Below are positions 11,982 through 23,394 of a stretch of DNA of 64,000 bases, piece after piece. A program made the translations under genes and the position numbers. The notes beneath the pieces were generated by a model. That model saw only the letters and a program-made list of their open reading frames with translations, ran no database searches and was not told the DNA's origin. Positions within the stretch are counted from its first letter, which is position 1. Each line of letters begins with the position of its first letter. The stretch is from Leptodontidium sp. MPI-SDFR-AT-0119 (lineage: Eukaryota > Ascomycota > Leotiomycetes > Helotiales > Leptodontidiaceae): the NCBI GenBank assembly GCA_020726505.1, contig JAHLEZ010000001.1, forward strand, positions 2,108,001 through 2,172,000, given 5' to 3'.

Positions 11982-12323
11982 CTATCTCCGTCCCCTCGAA
12001 ATCCAAGCCAAGATCTTCCAGTAAATAAGCAACCCGATTATAATCGGCAACGAGACGCAAATTTCCAGAGCTCCCATCAAAGCAGTCATAACACTGTGAA
12101 GCATCATCAACGGCGGAAGAGCAAAAAACGATTGCACAGCATCGAAGATACGGTTTTGGCGATACCATAGCTGAACTGGTGGAGGTGTATGTATGATTGG
12201 ATTTTGATACCCAGGATGGTCCGAGATTGACGAGGAGTTCGAGGAGTGGGCATGAGTGACAGGTTGTGAGAAAGCGGAGAGCGAATCTATTGAGGAAGAC
12301 GCTGAGGAGTTTCGTCTTTCCAT
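11982..12323 (-). CDS. Small hypothetical membrane protein (two hydrophobic helices)
   Basis: Open frame of 113 aa from ATG 12323. The first half is Ser/Pro/His-rich and polar. The second half holds two hydrophobic stretches, roughly residues 62-84 and 86-108, followed by a basic tail (SRGRR). That pattern is typical of a small tail-region membrane protein and unlike a random antisense frame. I do not recognise the family. No intron is needed, but one cannot be excluded at the 3' end. Expression data or homologs would be needed to accept it. Confidence 0.4.
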   Translation of the reverse strand: MERRNSSASSSIDSLSAFSQPVTHAHSSNSSSISDHPGYQNPIIHTPPPVQLWYRQNRIFDAVQSFFALPPLMMLHSVMTALMGALEICVSLPIIIGLLIYWKILAWISRGRR

Positions 12324-13541
12324 CACTGCTTTATAATGGATTCCAGAGGTTGAATGGAGTTCGGAGTGAGTTTGAGAAAGGTGGAGGGGGATATTAAGTC
12401 CTGATTCTAAGCCAACATTTCAGGCATTTTCACCCCTTACTTCGTTGTCTCGCTAAAGGTCTCGTTCTCCACAACCCCAACAGACTCCTTGCTTCGTACC
12501 CCTGCAAGAGAGCGAAGATAATGAATAGCTTGAATGTTAATACAATTTGAGTGGGGTGCGTTCAAAAGATACATGATTGTTGGTTTTTGCAGTGTCGAAG
12601 GGAGGAATTGAGGATTTTCAAATATCGTGTAATTATTGAGTATCTCACTACCGATATGAATCACGGGAACAGCAATGGCGGGTATTGTATTCATTCACCT
12701 TTTGACACTAAAATCGGATTAAGCCTACTATCTAACGCTCATATGAGCCAGAATTGCTTCAAACTGTCTTTTATTACCTAAGAATTCAAGCACGCTTGTT
12801 TCTCTCTTTCTCGTTCACTAGAACTTCATTCACCAGCTTCTTCGCAATTGCCAAAAATAAAAATAAATCCTCTATTTATTACAAGAAACTAAGCGGTAGC
12901 TTGGTTAGGTTGAAATAGAACCAATATAGTGCATTGTTTTAGACATTTTATTTCACTCACGGGATAATTTTTGTTAACTTTGTGTGCAGCTTGAACACAC
13001 ATTGATAGTGCATAGACTTCAGGAGAAGAAGAATATGGATTTTAAATCTACATTTGATTACTTGAGCACTTTGGGAGACATGCTGAATCGACCGGTTCTA
13101 CTCTAGGATATATAAAATGTCAAGGTAGGTACTCCGTATGGTTGTTGACATGTGGTAAGCGAGCGGGACTCAACTTACCCCTCAAAATGCTCCAGAATAC
13201 AGCACATCGGCACTCTAGGAAGACGCCTGCAAAACAAAGCAACAAATCCAGTTCGGAATACTTTTGGTACTATGCCACTGTACTGCAGTCTTAGTTGTGT
13301 TGTCTCAACAGAGATGATTTGGTGGCAAGCAATAGCTCGACCATGAAACAAAATCAACAACCGGAGAAATGGACGAGGAATCACAAAACATGCTTGAACT
13401 ACTAAATCATCAATCTCAAACATACCTAGCATTGAAAATAAATAACGAACGCCTTATATACAAGCCTTATATGATCACGATCAAACAACCCATTCACAAA
13501 GCTGACTAACAACGCTACATCCACCATTCCAGACTCTTGAC
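12324..13541. other. Intergenic, nothing recognised
   Basis: AT-richer sequence with several short open frames (12437-12694, 13175-13432, both minus) that show no domain or start context worth calling. Confidence 0.5.
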
Positions 13542-15133
13542 CTAAATATTCTTCCTCTTCTTAATCCCCACCATACACTCCAACGGCTTCCTCAAGAACC
13601 CCTCCCGAGTCTCCAGCTTCTTCTGATACAACTCAAAATCATACCTCCTGAACGTAGTCGCCACAATAAGTGCCAGTTCCATCTCGGCAACATTCCTACC
13701 CACACACGATCGTGGTCCATAACTGAAAGGAATAAACCCGTTCTTCTGCCTCTCAGTCAAGTTGTCCCATCGGTCAGGTACGAACTCATCAGCGTTCGAT
13801 CCCCAGATGTCTTTAGAGTGGTGGATCGTGTAAGCCGGGACAGAGAGGACGGTGTAAGGCGGGAAATGCTTGCCGAGGATCTCGACGCCTGCTCCTGGGG
13901 GGACGACGCGCGGGAGGCCGAGGGAAGAGGTAGAGTGGATGCGGAGAGTCTCGTTGATGACGTTCTGCATGTACTTAAGATCCTTGACGAGTTCAAAGGT
14001 GGGCACGTCCATGGTCTCAGGGATGGCTTTGTCGAGCTCCTTGCGCAGTTTCTCCAATACGCCAGGTGTGGATGTTACCCAGTAGAGGATGGCGCAGGAG
14101 GTGTTGGATGTGGTGTCTGAGCCGGCGATGAGCTGCGTGAGTGCTTCGGCGGTGAGTTCTGCTCGGCCCAGTTTCTGCCCGTTCTCGTCTTTGCCTTCCA
14201 TCAATCTAGCTAGGAGGTCGACTCGGTCGACATCTTGCTTGCCCTCCAAACGCTGACTGACCCGAGCGACGGCAATTCCGGCCAAGTTCTCCACGGCGGC
14301 AAGACCCTGGCTGAAGAATGGATCGGGAAGGTATTTTGCGTATGGCTTGAGCTGTGGGAGACACCCAAGTGTCCCTGAGACTTCACCACGACGGTTCAGG
14401 ACTTCGACTGCGGGGGCGTAGGAAACTGGCGCATCTGGAGTCTTCCTGATCTCCGTGATATCCTTTCCCTTCTCCAGCATGCCGAATGGTTGACCGAATG
14501 CCAAATCTCCAATCATATCAAACGCGAGGTAGTTATACCAGTGTAGACAATCGATCTTCGCAAAGCCGCCGTGGGCATTGGTGGCTAACTTATCCCATTG
14601 CTGAACGAAGAGCTCGAGGTTCTGGTGCATGTATCTTTCGAACTGGCCGATGCTCTTGGTAGAGAAGGTGTGCGAGATAGTTTTCCGCTTGCGGGTATGC
14701 TCTGCTCGGTCTCTGGTATTGAAGAGTCCTCGTTGAATGGAGACGAAGGCATCGTAGAATTCTCTGTATCAACATCGTCAGTTTCGAACATCTTGACACA
14801 GCACACTGCGCACAGCACACAGCTTCCAACTTACGACTTCAAGAACCCATTTCCATGTCCGTAGATCTCTTGGATCGCAGATTCGTCGGCGACACTGACA
14901 TGATCCGGCTGGATCCTGACCAGCTTTCCATACTTCGCATGCGCATCATTGACGCTCAAATACCGCTTTCCCTGCCGAGCTTGCAGCAAAAGCCACAGAT
15001 TCGAGAATTTGGCCGCAAATGGTCCCGGGATACTTTGAAGAGCTGTATTGGATGTGAGGTATGGTACCAGCCAGAAGAGCACGAGTGCAACTGGAATGGC
15101 GTAGGGAGTGAGGATGAGGTCGGCGATAGACAT
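13542..15133 (-). CDS. CYP53: Benzoate 4-monooxygenase cytochrome P450 (CYP53 family)
   Basis: Haem monooxygenase of the CYP53 family, known in fungi for para-hydroxylating benzoate to 4-hydroxybenzoate, the entry to protocatechuate and the beta-ketoadipate pathway. It detoxifies plant benzoic acids. Exons are 15133-14835 and 14763-13542, 1521 nt, 506 aa. There is a hydrophobic N-terminal anchor, then SIPGPF and the WLLLQARQGKR segment. Strong family markers are GHGNGFLKS across the splice site and RGLFNTRDRAEHTRKRK. The I-helix AGSDTT is near 313-318, ETLR near 371-374, PDRW near 429, and the haem loop FSYGPRSCVG near 446-455 with Cys 453. The gene is complete with no missing key residue. 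The neighbouring genes are not obviously aromatic catabolism. Confidence 0.92.
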
Positions 15134-15885
15134 TCTGGCGCCAGGGTTTAGCCTCTCAGTATTTGATGTAGTTTGCTGCAGGGATTTGACGATGCAGATT
15201 GTGTCGTTTAATTTATGGGAAAAGAAACAGTTACACAGCTAAGGAAAGATATTTCATGACAACACAAAGCTCGGTATTTAATACGTGAAAATATGGCGGC
15301 ACGAGGTTCAATTATAGTCCATCTCGACATTGCCGTTTTCATGGGCCGGCCATCGAATTTAGAGCTGTTTGCCTCACCCCGCAGAATGACGACCAACCGA
15401 AAAGCCAGCCAAGCACATCCCCAGATCCGAGAGTCCACTAAGAGTCACTGGGACTGAGAAGTGACCAATGAAACACCTAGTATTAATGGAAGAATGGTCG
15501 GGATGGGTTTCCTGGGGTTCCTAACAGAGTCAGTTCGGTCCAGAGCAATTCCCTTCTCTAGAAGCCGTCTGTGGCTCCAGTGCGGGGCGCTCCTCTCACC
15601 GTGGGGTCGGTTTAGGGTCGGCGTAAGAAAGGTCGGCGTGAAGGCAATCCTGTTGAGATTTCACATCATAATATTCCCTATTGGCTTGAATATGATCTCG
15701 GGATGCAAATTCGGTATCTCTAATTCGGAATTGTCCCAGAGTCGAATTACCATCCGGTATGACAGACTGGCAGGGTACTCATAAGCTTCCTAGCCTGCTA
15801 AACTCTATCTGTGTCTGACTGCCTCTCATAGCTCATAAATCATGCTTCGTAGCCTTGTGTAGCGTGTGTCCACCATAGCCTCGTC
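15134..15885. promoter_or_regulatory. Upstream region of the CYP53 gene
   Basis: 752 bp between the CYP53 start and the 3' end of the ribulose-phosphate epimerase gene, both on the minus strand. It holds the CYP53 promoter. No clear TATA box; nothing else recognised. Confidence 0.4.
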
Positions 15886-16818
15886 TCACAAGGACTCCTT
15901 GGTTCTTCTCTTGTCAACAGCTTCCCTCAATTTCGCAATAACCTCCCTTGGGTCCTTTGCTCCAAACACGGCACTCCCAGCAACAATAACATTTGCACCA
16001 GCATCAGCAGCCTGGTCAATGGTTCCAGGACCCAATCCACCGTCTACCTCAATATTAAGCTCGGGGTATCGTTTCCGCAATTCTGTAACTTTTGGTAATT
16101 CGGACGCCATGAACTTCTGTCCTCCGAAACCTGGATGGACTGTCATGACAAGGACCATCTGCAACAACAGGTCAGCCACCTATCCACTTTCGGTGTCCGC
16201 TTCAAGACCGCTTACATCCGGAACTTCCTTTGCGTCTTTTGACTCCAGGATGTCCCATAGCACATCAACGGGAGTATCCGGCTTGATCGCAATACCTGCC
16301 AGCATTCCCAAATCATGTATGTATCTGATCAGCTCCTTTGGACTCGTCTTCAGGTCACTTGTTGATTCGGGACTCTCGGCTGCGGTGCTATTGATTGCGG
16401 CTTCATAGTGGAAACAGTAGAGATCACATCCAGCGTTCTGGAATTCCTTGACCCATTTCTTTGGCTGCAAACAATCCAGTCAGTCTGCAAGGTTCAGTAT
16501 TGATTTAGGCTGTGTATATACTTCTGCGATCATCATATGGCAGTCGAAAGTTCCCTTTCCGTGCTTTGCTGTTGGTCGATCAACATGGCTTCGGATCTTA
16601 GTAACAACCGGCGCTCCGAATGTGATGTTGGGGACAAAGTGACCATCCATGATATCTAGCTTCTATTAGTTTTACTTCAAAGAGAGATCACTTGAAAGGT
16701 GACGCCTACCGATATGTAGCCAATCTGCGCCTCTAGCAATCGTACTCGAGCATTCTTTACCCAGATCCGCGAAGTCCGCAGACAGGATGGAGGGAGCGAT
16801 GATAGCTGTTGGAGACAT
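15886..16818 (-). CDS. RPE1: Ribulose-phosphate 3-epimerase
   Basis: Interconverts D-ribulose 5-phosphate and D-xylulose 5-phosphate in the non-oxidative pentose phosphate pathway; cytosolic TIM barrel. Exons are 16818-16710, 16655-16522, 16464-16216 and 16158-15886, 765 nt, 254 aa. The [11 protein letters not shown] opening, the [12 protein letters not shown] metal/substrate loop (spliced across intron 1), CHMMI, the [12 protein letters not shown] loop and the VDGGLGP and AGSAVFG phosphate-binding segments are all present. All three introns are 54-57 bp. The segment between CFHYEAA and the PKELIRYIH region carries a polar insertion of about 15 residues (Ser/Glu/Thr-rich) compared with the usual shorter loop. 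The open frame upstream of 16818 begins at a TTG, so I use the ATG. Confidence 0.95.
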
Positions 16819-18005
16819 CTTGGAAGCTTCGCAGATCTTCTTAATAGATGTGATACTTGTATCAGGATTTTTGATAGTTTGGGAGGTTGTTTGGGGATTC
16901 AATTGAATGGTTTGCTGGGTTGGTTGCTGAAGATGCGCTGTCTTGGTGGGATGTTTCTGGAGATGCCCACTTTAGCGGGGTACGGGTGGCACGTGATCTG
17001 AAGGATGTCTAGGTACAAAGGTAACCTTTCCTTGAATTCGACTGAATTTCCAAGCAGCAAGTTATTACAAATTCGGCCCTTTTCGCTTGGGCCATATAGA
17101 GTCCTGGTTACAATCCACAAACTTCACTGGGTTTGAGAGGCCGAGACAGCAAACTACGAAGAAAGCTCAGGATGATGTGGATGATACATATCCACTTCCA
17201 AGTTCCGCTGCGAAAGGGAATATCGCAGCCATACGTGGAATCCCTGCAAACAAATGTCAGTAGTTAATAGTTTCACTTATCGTGAAGCTCACTGCCACTC
17301 TGAAGCCCGAGAAGAGACTGAGAAGGTGGTAATGGCTCATCTTTGAGTACAAGGAGGAACGCATCTGTGTATCTCTGCCAGCTCGCTTGACCTCTCTGGA
17401 CTCTGCAGATTAAATACTTCAAATATCAGACACCTTTGCTTCATAGGGGTATATTAGTGCTTGAAAATTATGGTCTCTTTCACGCACCGAGACATCATCA
17501 ATCTTCGATCTTTTGTCCTACATAATAATGCTATTTCCTTTGGCCCTCATTTCTCTTCCCAGTCTAATTCAGTAAATTCGGTGAAAAAACTACTGTATAC
17601 TTTCTCTCTTATAAACGTCTCTGACTGGTCAAAATGAGCTTAACAAAGAGTAGTCGGAAGTAAACAAACAGCACACCCCGTTAAGCGAAACCCAAAAATA
17701 TCAGCTAAAAAGAATCGCACTTCAAAACTCCCAACAGCCACTTGTCAAATCAACGTAGTTTATGTTGATTAACCAAAAAAAACCCAACAAAACTCAAATT
17801 CTATTTCCCAGGAAATAATTGCTGGTTGCTGCGTGCTGTCGGAAACTCGGTCCTCGCTTGATGCCATAAACTTCTAGAGATCTCTCCTTGTATTTTACCG
17901 AAATGCTGAGGGTGTACACCAAGTCATTTCCAATATCACTTGAATTACTCGCTTTGAATCGGTGGAGCGGTTTGAAATAATTGTACTGTACATTCCTAGC
18001 CATTT
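16819..18005. other. Intergenic, nothing recognised
   Basis: Promoter of RPE1 and 3' flank of the GH43 gene. AT-rich around 17500-17800. No gene supported. Confidence 0.5.
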
Positions 18006-19027
18006 CTACGACGGGGTAAGTTGTATCTTTCCATCCTTGTTATAAAAGATCTCCTTGACCTTCACACATCTCAGATGATTTTTCCCCTCCGAAAGCGAAG
18101 CATCGTGATGGAACAAATACCACTTCCCCTTATGCTCCACAATCGAATGATGCGTCGTCCATCCCAGAACAGGCTCCAAGATCCGTCCAGCATAAGTGAA
18201 CGGTCCGAACGGGTTATCGCCAATCGCGTAGCAGAGATAATGGGTATCTCCAGTCGAGTACGAGAAGTAGTATTTCCCTTCGTACTTGTGCATCCACGCT
18301 GCCTCGAAGAAACGGCGATCGTGGTCGTGGCATGGAATTGGATTTCCATCTTCGCCGAGGATGACGAGCTCTTTGACCCCGCCGTCGAATTGGAGCATGT
18401 CTTTGCTCAGACGGGCAACGCGTGGGTTGTAAGCATGGCCGCTTGTTGCTTCCATATTGGTGTATGCTTCCTTGTCGAATTCTCCCTTGGTCCAGCATTG
18501 AACTGTGTACATGTCAGAAGCGAGTTTCACAGGGGGGCGGATCTATGAGACTCCTTACGCTGTCCACCCCAGATTCCACCAAAGTACAAGTAAGCCTCTC
18601 CATCATCATCCACGAAACTCGCTGGATCAATACTGTAACTCCCCTCGATTGGCTTTGGCTCTGGTTTGAATGGTCCTTCTGGAACATCGCTGACCGCAAC
18701 ACCGATGCGGAAGACACCTTCCTTATCACGAGCGGGGTAGTAAAGATAGTATTTTCCATTCTTCGTCGCTGCATCTGGAGCCCAAAGCTGCTTTCCAGCC
18801 CATGGGATATCTTCTAGTGCCAATGCAACTCCATGATCTGTAACTGGGCTTCCAACGTCATCCATAGATAGCACGTGATAGTCTGTCATGGCATATTGAT
18901 CTCCATTGTCGTTGTCCTGGATGTCGGTCTTGATATCGTGGGATGGGTAGACGTAAAGCTTGCCATTGAAACTGTGAGCAGAAGGGTCTGCTGTGAAGAT
19001 ATGGGTTACTAATGGTTGATCAGTCAT
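18006..19027 (-). CDS. Glycoside hydrolase family 43 (intracellular)
   Basis: Five-bladed beta-propeller glycosidase; GH43 enzymes act as beta-xylosidases, alpha-L-arabinofuranosidases or related exo-enzymes. Exons are 19027-18559 and 18502-18006, 966 nt, 321 aa. The catalytic triad is visible: Asp base in FTADPSAH near residue 15, the pKa-tuning Asp in SIDPASF, and Glu acid in RRFFEAAWMHKY. The single-domain length is short for GH43, with no C-terminal beta-sandwich. There is no signal peptide, so the enzyme should work inside the cell on imported oligosaccharides, as proposed for several fungal intracellular beta-xylosidases. Precise substrate is not decidable from sequence alone. Confidence 0.9.
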
Positions 19028-19827
19028 GATGACTGTTGACTTGTTTGAGAGGAGGTTGAAGAAGCTCGGGATAGTTCTGAGGAAGTGATTGTATCGAGAA
19101 CAAGAGCGACGTGATGTTTATGTAGGCCCAGGGGAATAGTATTTATCCTCTTTATCCTTCCTCACGGCTAGCTGGAAACGATTTCGCATTTGCCTCTTAG
19201 GTTGGATGTTGGAGTTGAGTCTTGGACTCTTGCTAAGGTGAACTGTGTGGAGCGGGCGGTTTATCCGGCGTGGATATAGGCTAAATAGGTTGTTCCAGAC
19301 CTCCGGGTTACTGGAGAGTCTCGTATGCACCACATCGAGCAGCCGAAACGTCAGACCATTGCCTGTACGGAAGCAGTTCATGTGTTTCATTGGAAAGTTT
19401 GCTCTGCGTACTCTGAGGAAGGTCTTGGAGCAAATAAAACTCTCGTAAAGGTTCATATGCTGTCTGGTCACATGCTGTTGCGGCCTCGTCCCTACTGACG
19501 CCTTCGAAAAGCTGAGCGCTGTGAGCGGTGATGAACTCCCAAAAAGCGCCATTACTACGACACTATCGTAGATTGATTCAAATTAGCTTGCACAGTATTT
19601 CTGTTTCGTGAAATTTCAAATTGTAATCCGACGAGAAAATAATATCTACAAAAGCGAACAGCAAAGAGAAGACGATCAAAAATACATGAGCAGTTAGATT
19701 CCCCTTATCTCATTTATGATATATATAGCTAAACCAAACGATACTTGTAATGGTCCGAGATGAGACATATGTTCTCCTCTAAGACCAGCCAAACACACGC
19801 ATACTCATTCAAGGACAGTTTACTTCT
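19028..19827. other. Intergenic, GH43 promoter side
   Basis: Holds the 5' region of the GH43 gene. A 144-codon open frame (19118-19552, minus) overlaps it but has no domain and a basic, random-looking composition, so I do not call it. Confidence 0.5.
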
Positions 19828-20931
19828 TTATCTAGTCGAGCCAGTTGTAGGAGGAAACTCAACAGCCAAGGGTTGCAGGCCTGACATCATCATAGCGGCA
19901 TTCGACAGTTCGGTGATACTTGGAAGAATGTTCGGGTTTCTGTAATAGACTGTTAGAGATCAAATGGACCCAGCACAGAGAGTTGCATATCATACCTGGC
20001 AGCCTCAATACTTTGAAGGTTAGTTTTAGCAGTCGCTGGTGTGGGGTCGTTCATGATGTTCTGAAGTCCGTCAAGAACAGCTGGAGTGTTCTTAACAATC
20101 AAGGCGTTGGCATTCTTTGCGGCGCTTCCTCCTGCTGTGTTGAGAACATTTCGTCTCTGGTCTTCATCGGATTCGGCTGTGAAGGCGACCGAAGCGAGAG
20201 CTCTGATCATCTCGGGGTTTTGTTCCGTACCTAGCGCATTTAAAGAGGCGGAAACGGTGGTAGCATCGTTTGCAAAAGCTCCAGCGGCGTATTGAACACC
20301 GGGTGCAGCTGGGGTTCCTCCGGTTTGCAAATCTGGTGCGATTGGTGCTGTTCCTGTTGTTCCATTTGCACCTCCTGCAGCTGGTGTCGCCTTTGTACCT
20401 GGCTTTGAGCTCACACTCGAAGCAGTATCGGGAGTAGTAGCATCTGGGGTTGTGGCATCTGGAGATGGGGTGGCCTTTGGAGGTGCTTTAGCTGCTCCAC
20501 CACTTTTGTGAAAGTTAGTCCCTGTTGCTATATAGGGGGTCGAAATTCTGGTGTGAGTCTCTCAAACCAAATAGAATAACGAAGATATTGACAGGGCAAG
20601 GAAATATGTGAAAATTTGTACGTACCCAGCTGTGCTTGGGGTAGCTTTGGCCGCCGGTGGTGCCTTCGCTCCAGCAGCTCCACCGCTTTTGTGAGTTAGC
20701 TTGTTATTTGATCTATCTGAAATCTAACACTCTCTCCAGTTGTCGTTCCTCAAGCCATCTACCGATCTTGCAGATTCAAGGAACTGGGAAGATGAATGAA
20801 AAGTCTACATACCCAGCTGTGCTTGGAGTTGCCTTTGCGGCAACAGCCTTTGAGTTTGTGGCCCTCCTATTGAGCGGAGCGGCCACCGAAGTCCCGATAA
20901 GGGAGAGGGTGAGGAGGGCGAGGAACTTCAT
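19828..20931 (-). CDS. Secreted Ala/Pro/Thr-rich protein with duplicated exon
   Basis: Function unknown. Exons are 20931-20813, 20685-20626, 20502-19996 and 19939-19828, 798 nt, 265 aa. Residues 1-18 (MKFLALLTLSLIGTSVAA) form a clear signal peptide. A low-complexity Lys/Ala/Pro/Thr segment follows, built from repeats of KATPSTAGGGAA type, then a Gly/Thr-rich linker. A helical, Asn/Ala-rich domain of about 130 residues comes next, and the C-terminus is polar. Exon 2 is a 60-nt symmetrical exon (phase 2 on both sides), and its ends match the end of exon 1 and the start of exon 3 almost base for base. No Cys-rich pattern, GPI signal or catalytic motif is visible. It is divergent from the secreted-protein gene at 23395. 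Confidence 0.75.
20626..20685 (-). repeat. Symmetrical duplicated exon (60 nt)
   Basis: The end of exon 1 (AGCACAGCTGG then GTATGTA) is repeated at the end of exon 2 (AGCACAGCTGG then GTACGTA). The acceptors of exons 2 and 3 share CACAAAAG followed by (C/T)GGTGGAGC(T/A)GCT. The flanking introns have near-equal length (127 and 123 bp). This is what a tandem duplication of an exon plus intron leaves behind. Confidence 0.7.
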
Positions 20932-23394
20932 GATGACTGTTCAGGAACGAAGAGCAAAACCGGCTGCTCGGTGTTCGGTATTAAAAAAAAAGTAGGATTA
21001 AATGAGAGACAGAGGGAGAATCAGAGCGGAATGAGAAGTAAAAAGGCTAAGTACCGAAAACAGGAAATGAACTGTATTAATCGACATGCAGAATCGAAGC
21101 GCAAACTGTAATGGGAGATAGACCTCCTTCTATACCAAAGAAATCAGACGGTAGACATCTGTCTGTAGGCTGTCGTCCGTCCCATACTGGATCTTGCGAG
21201 TCACAGCAATGCATTTCCAAACTGTCTCGATCCCGTAATAGAGTAAAGTGCGAAAATCAAGGTCTTGTCATCGTCTTGATTGGTGGAAACGAGGATTGCA
21301 AGACCGCTACAGTCACTTGTAAAACTATACCAAGAAATCGCCGGGCTTTTCGTTGTTTCGACAATCAGGAGCATAGTCCCGTGGAAACGAATCGCCACTC
21401 TGGATTACAAGCCATATAGAAGGACAAGGCGCCAAGATCAGAGTTGAGTGCCGAATTGTAAGTTGTGAGAAGGATGTGATACCCCGCCCAAACTTCTTGG
21501 CATTTGAGCTTAACTCAAGCAAGTCTCTGGAACACACTTGTTTCGTTGATCAGGCTGCACGTACCGTTGTGGGTTTGCGGCCTTTGCGATGTCCAATCGG
21601 ATCGTTCTTCAAACGTTTGATCTATCCCTGTTTGTTTGCCAAAGCAACACCAAGCGAGCGAAAGCCACCAAGTGAACCCATGCTCTGTATCGGCAAAGAC
21701 TTTGAAACGATGTGAGAACACCTCCACACTTTGCTGAATCGAACGCAGCTGATCCGAGGCAGGATTCGCAAGACTTACATTTTTTGTTATAATGCTCGCG
21801 ATCTCTCAACGATCCCCTCTCCCCATGTTTTCGAGTTCAAGATACTGAATGCAAGACAACATTGCGAGTGGGTCTCCATCTCGACTTACAATTTCTGTTT
21901 GAAAATTGCACCTGATTTGGAGAAATGGAAAGGAATAACCAAATCTTCCTGCTCTTACTTGTGGGTGTTGTCTGTACCAGTTGTAGTCCTTGCAAAGTCT
22001 GGTGATAAGGGGGAGAGATGATTGACCGCGGTAATAAACCTAATACCTCATCTTCTAGAAAAATGTCGATCGTAATAGTGGGACGATCACTCCGAGTTCA
22101 AATTAGCGGTTTGATGGCCCCCAGGTGAAAGTAAATTATCAATCTTGATGCGGCTGAGGTTCGAACGAAAAGTTTTGTTTGTCAGATGGCCTGTCAAAGA
22201 AGGTTAAAATGGAACAAAACAAATGTGCGAGTCGAGCGGCGATCTACCATAGCTTCATTGCAGCCCAGTTATCCTTGAAGATGCAGGTGCACTCGTTCCC
22301 GACTCTAAGAATGACGAATAAAGTGGGAATATATCGGGATTGGTTCTTTTGACGACATTGAGTTCTTCCTGCATTTAGATCAGGGCCAGTAACGAGGGCG
22401 CCAATTCCCAGAAAATTCGTGAATAAATATGTTCTTAAGTGAGATCATTCGGGTTCCAGTCTTTCTTAATAAAAACCGGAGAACCCAATACAGATATACA
22501 ACTATGACTTCGCAACTTCGCAACTTCGCAACTTTGCAACTTCGGAAATGCAACTCAGGACTTCCCGCGAATACCGATTCACACTGTCGGCATCTGTCTT
22601 TACTGACCTCAACATACGGTACATAGAGTCCGAGGAAGAGATAACGTCTACCTCGCATCGAGAGTTGTCTGGGAAAGTGGATCGCATCAGTGATTGAGGA
22701 AAGCAGAACAGCTTGCGAACCGTTTCAAGCCAGCCTGACACCTTAGTGAGAATCTGCCAAGAGTTTATCTGGAGGAGCCGGAGTGAGAAACGACATGTAT
22801 GGAAACATGGTGTTTCTGGATCGAGTCTGAGACAGCCATCTACCCAGACACTCCCGGTCCAGTCCGTGCGGCATGAAGTAAGGTGGCTGATCACCCACCA
22901 AGATCGTCTTTGAAAAATAAGGTTATTTGCTTCCCGAAATGCTTGGAAACTTGGCCAGGGCTGAAGTGATGCGAAATGCAGTCGAGAGTGTCCCATTGGC
23001 CAGGATTGGGGCTCAGTGGCTGTTGGCGAGGCAGCTCCTTTCTCACACGTTTCCAGCAGAAATCGGATCAGAGCTGACCCGATAGTCCACTCCGTCCATT
23101 CCACCGTAAACGAGAATAGTTGCTGGAAGAGTCCGTCGTGGGAGATACCGTGCCATGGAAACGTCAGCCTTCGTGCTGAGTTCATGCGTTCACCCTGTCT
23201 GTCTATCAGACCATAGACAAACACTGACAACGCACGTGCATATACATATACCTTTTACTTGGCCCTTTTCCCATCCTCACAAAATCATAATTCCTCAAAA
23301 ACTCTTCATCTGTGCCTCTTTTTAGCGTTCGCCGTCGCTCTTCTCTCTTTTTATTCCTTTGGACGCGTAAAGCCCTGGCGGCTCCTTTCTCATA
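20932..23394. other. Large intergenic region between two divergent secreted-protein genes
   Basis: 2.46 kb. It contains an 8-bp tandem repeat (22507-22544) and an orphan open frame on the minus strand (22502-23185 from its first ATG, 227 codons). That frame has no recognisable domain, and its C-terminus is generated by the repeat. I regard it as non-coding unless transcription shows otherwise. Confidence 0.45.
22507..22544. repeat. Octamer tandem repeat ACTTCGCA
   Basis: About 4.75 copies of an 8-bp unit (ACTTCGCA; one copy has ACTTTGCA). Two more copies of the same octamer phase occur at about 25676-25691, downstream of the next gene. Confidence 0.8.

Noticed and set aside
19118..19552. 144-codon minus-strand frame upstream of GH43
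   Set aside because: Basic random composition, overlaps the GH43 promoter, no domain.
22090..22200. GGTTCGAAC word resembling a tRNA T-loop
   Set aside because: No matching acceptor, D or anticodon stems around it on either strand.
22502..23230. 242-codon minus-strand frame
   Set aside because: True start would be ATG 23185; no domain, and the C-terminus is produced by an octamer repeat. Kept only as an observation.
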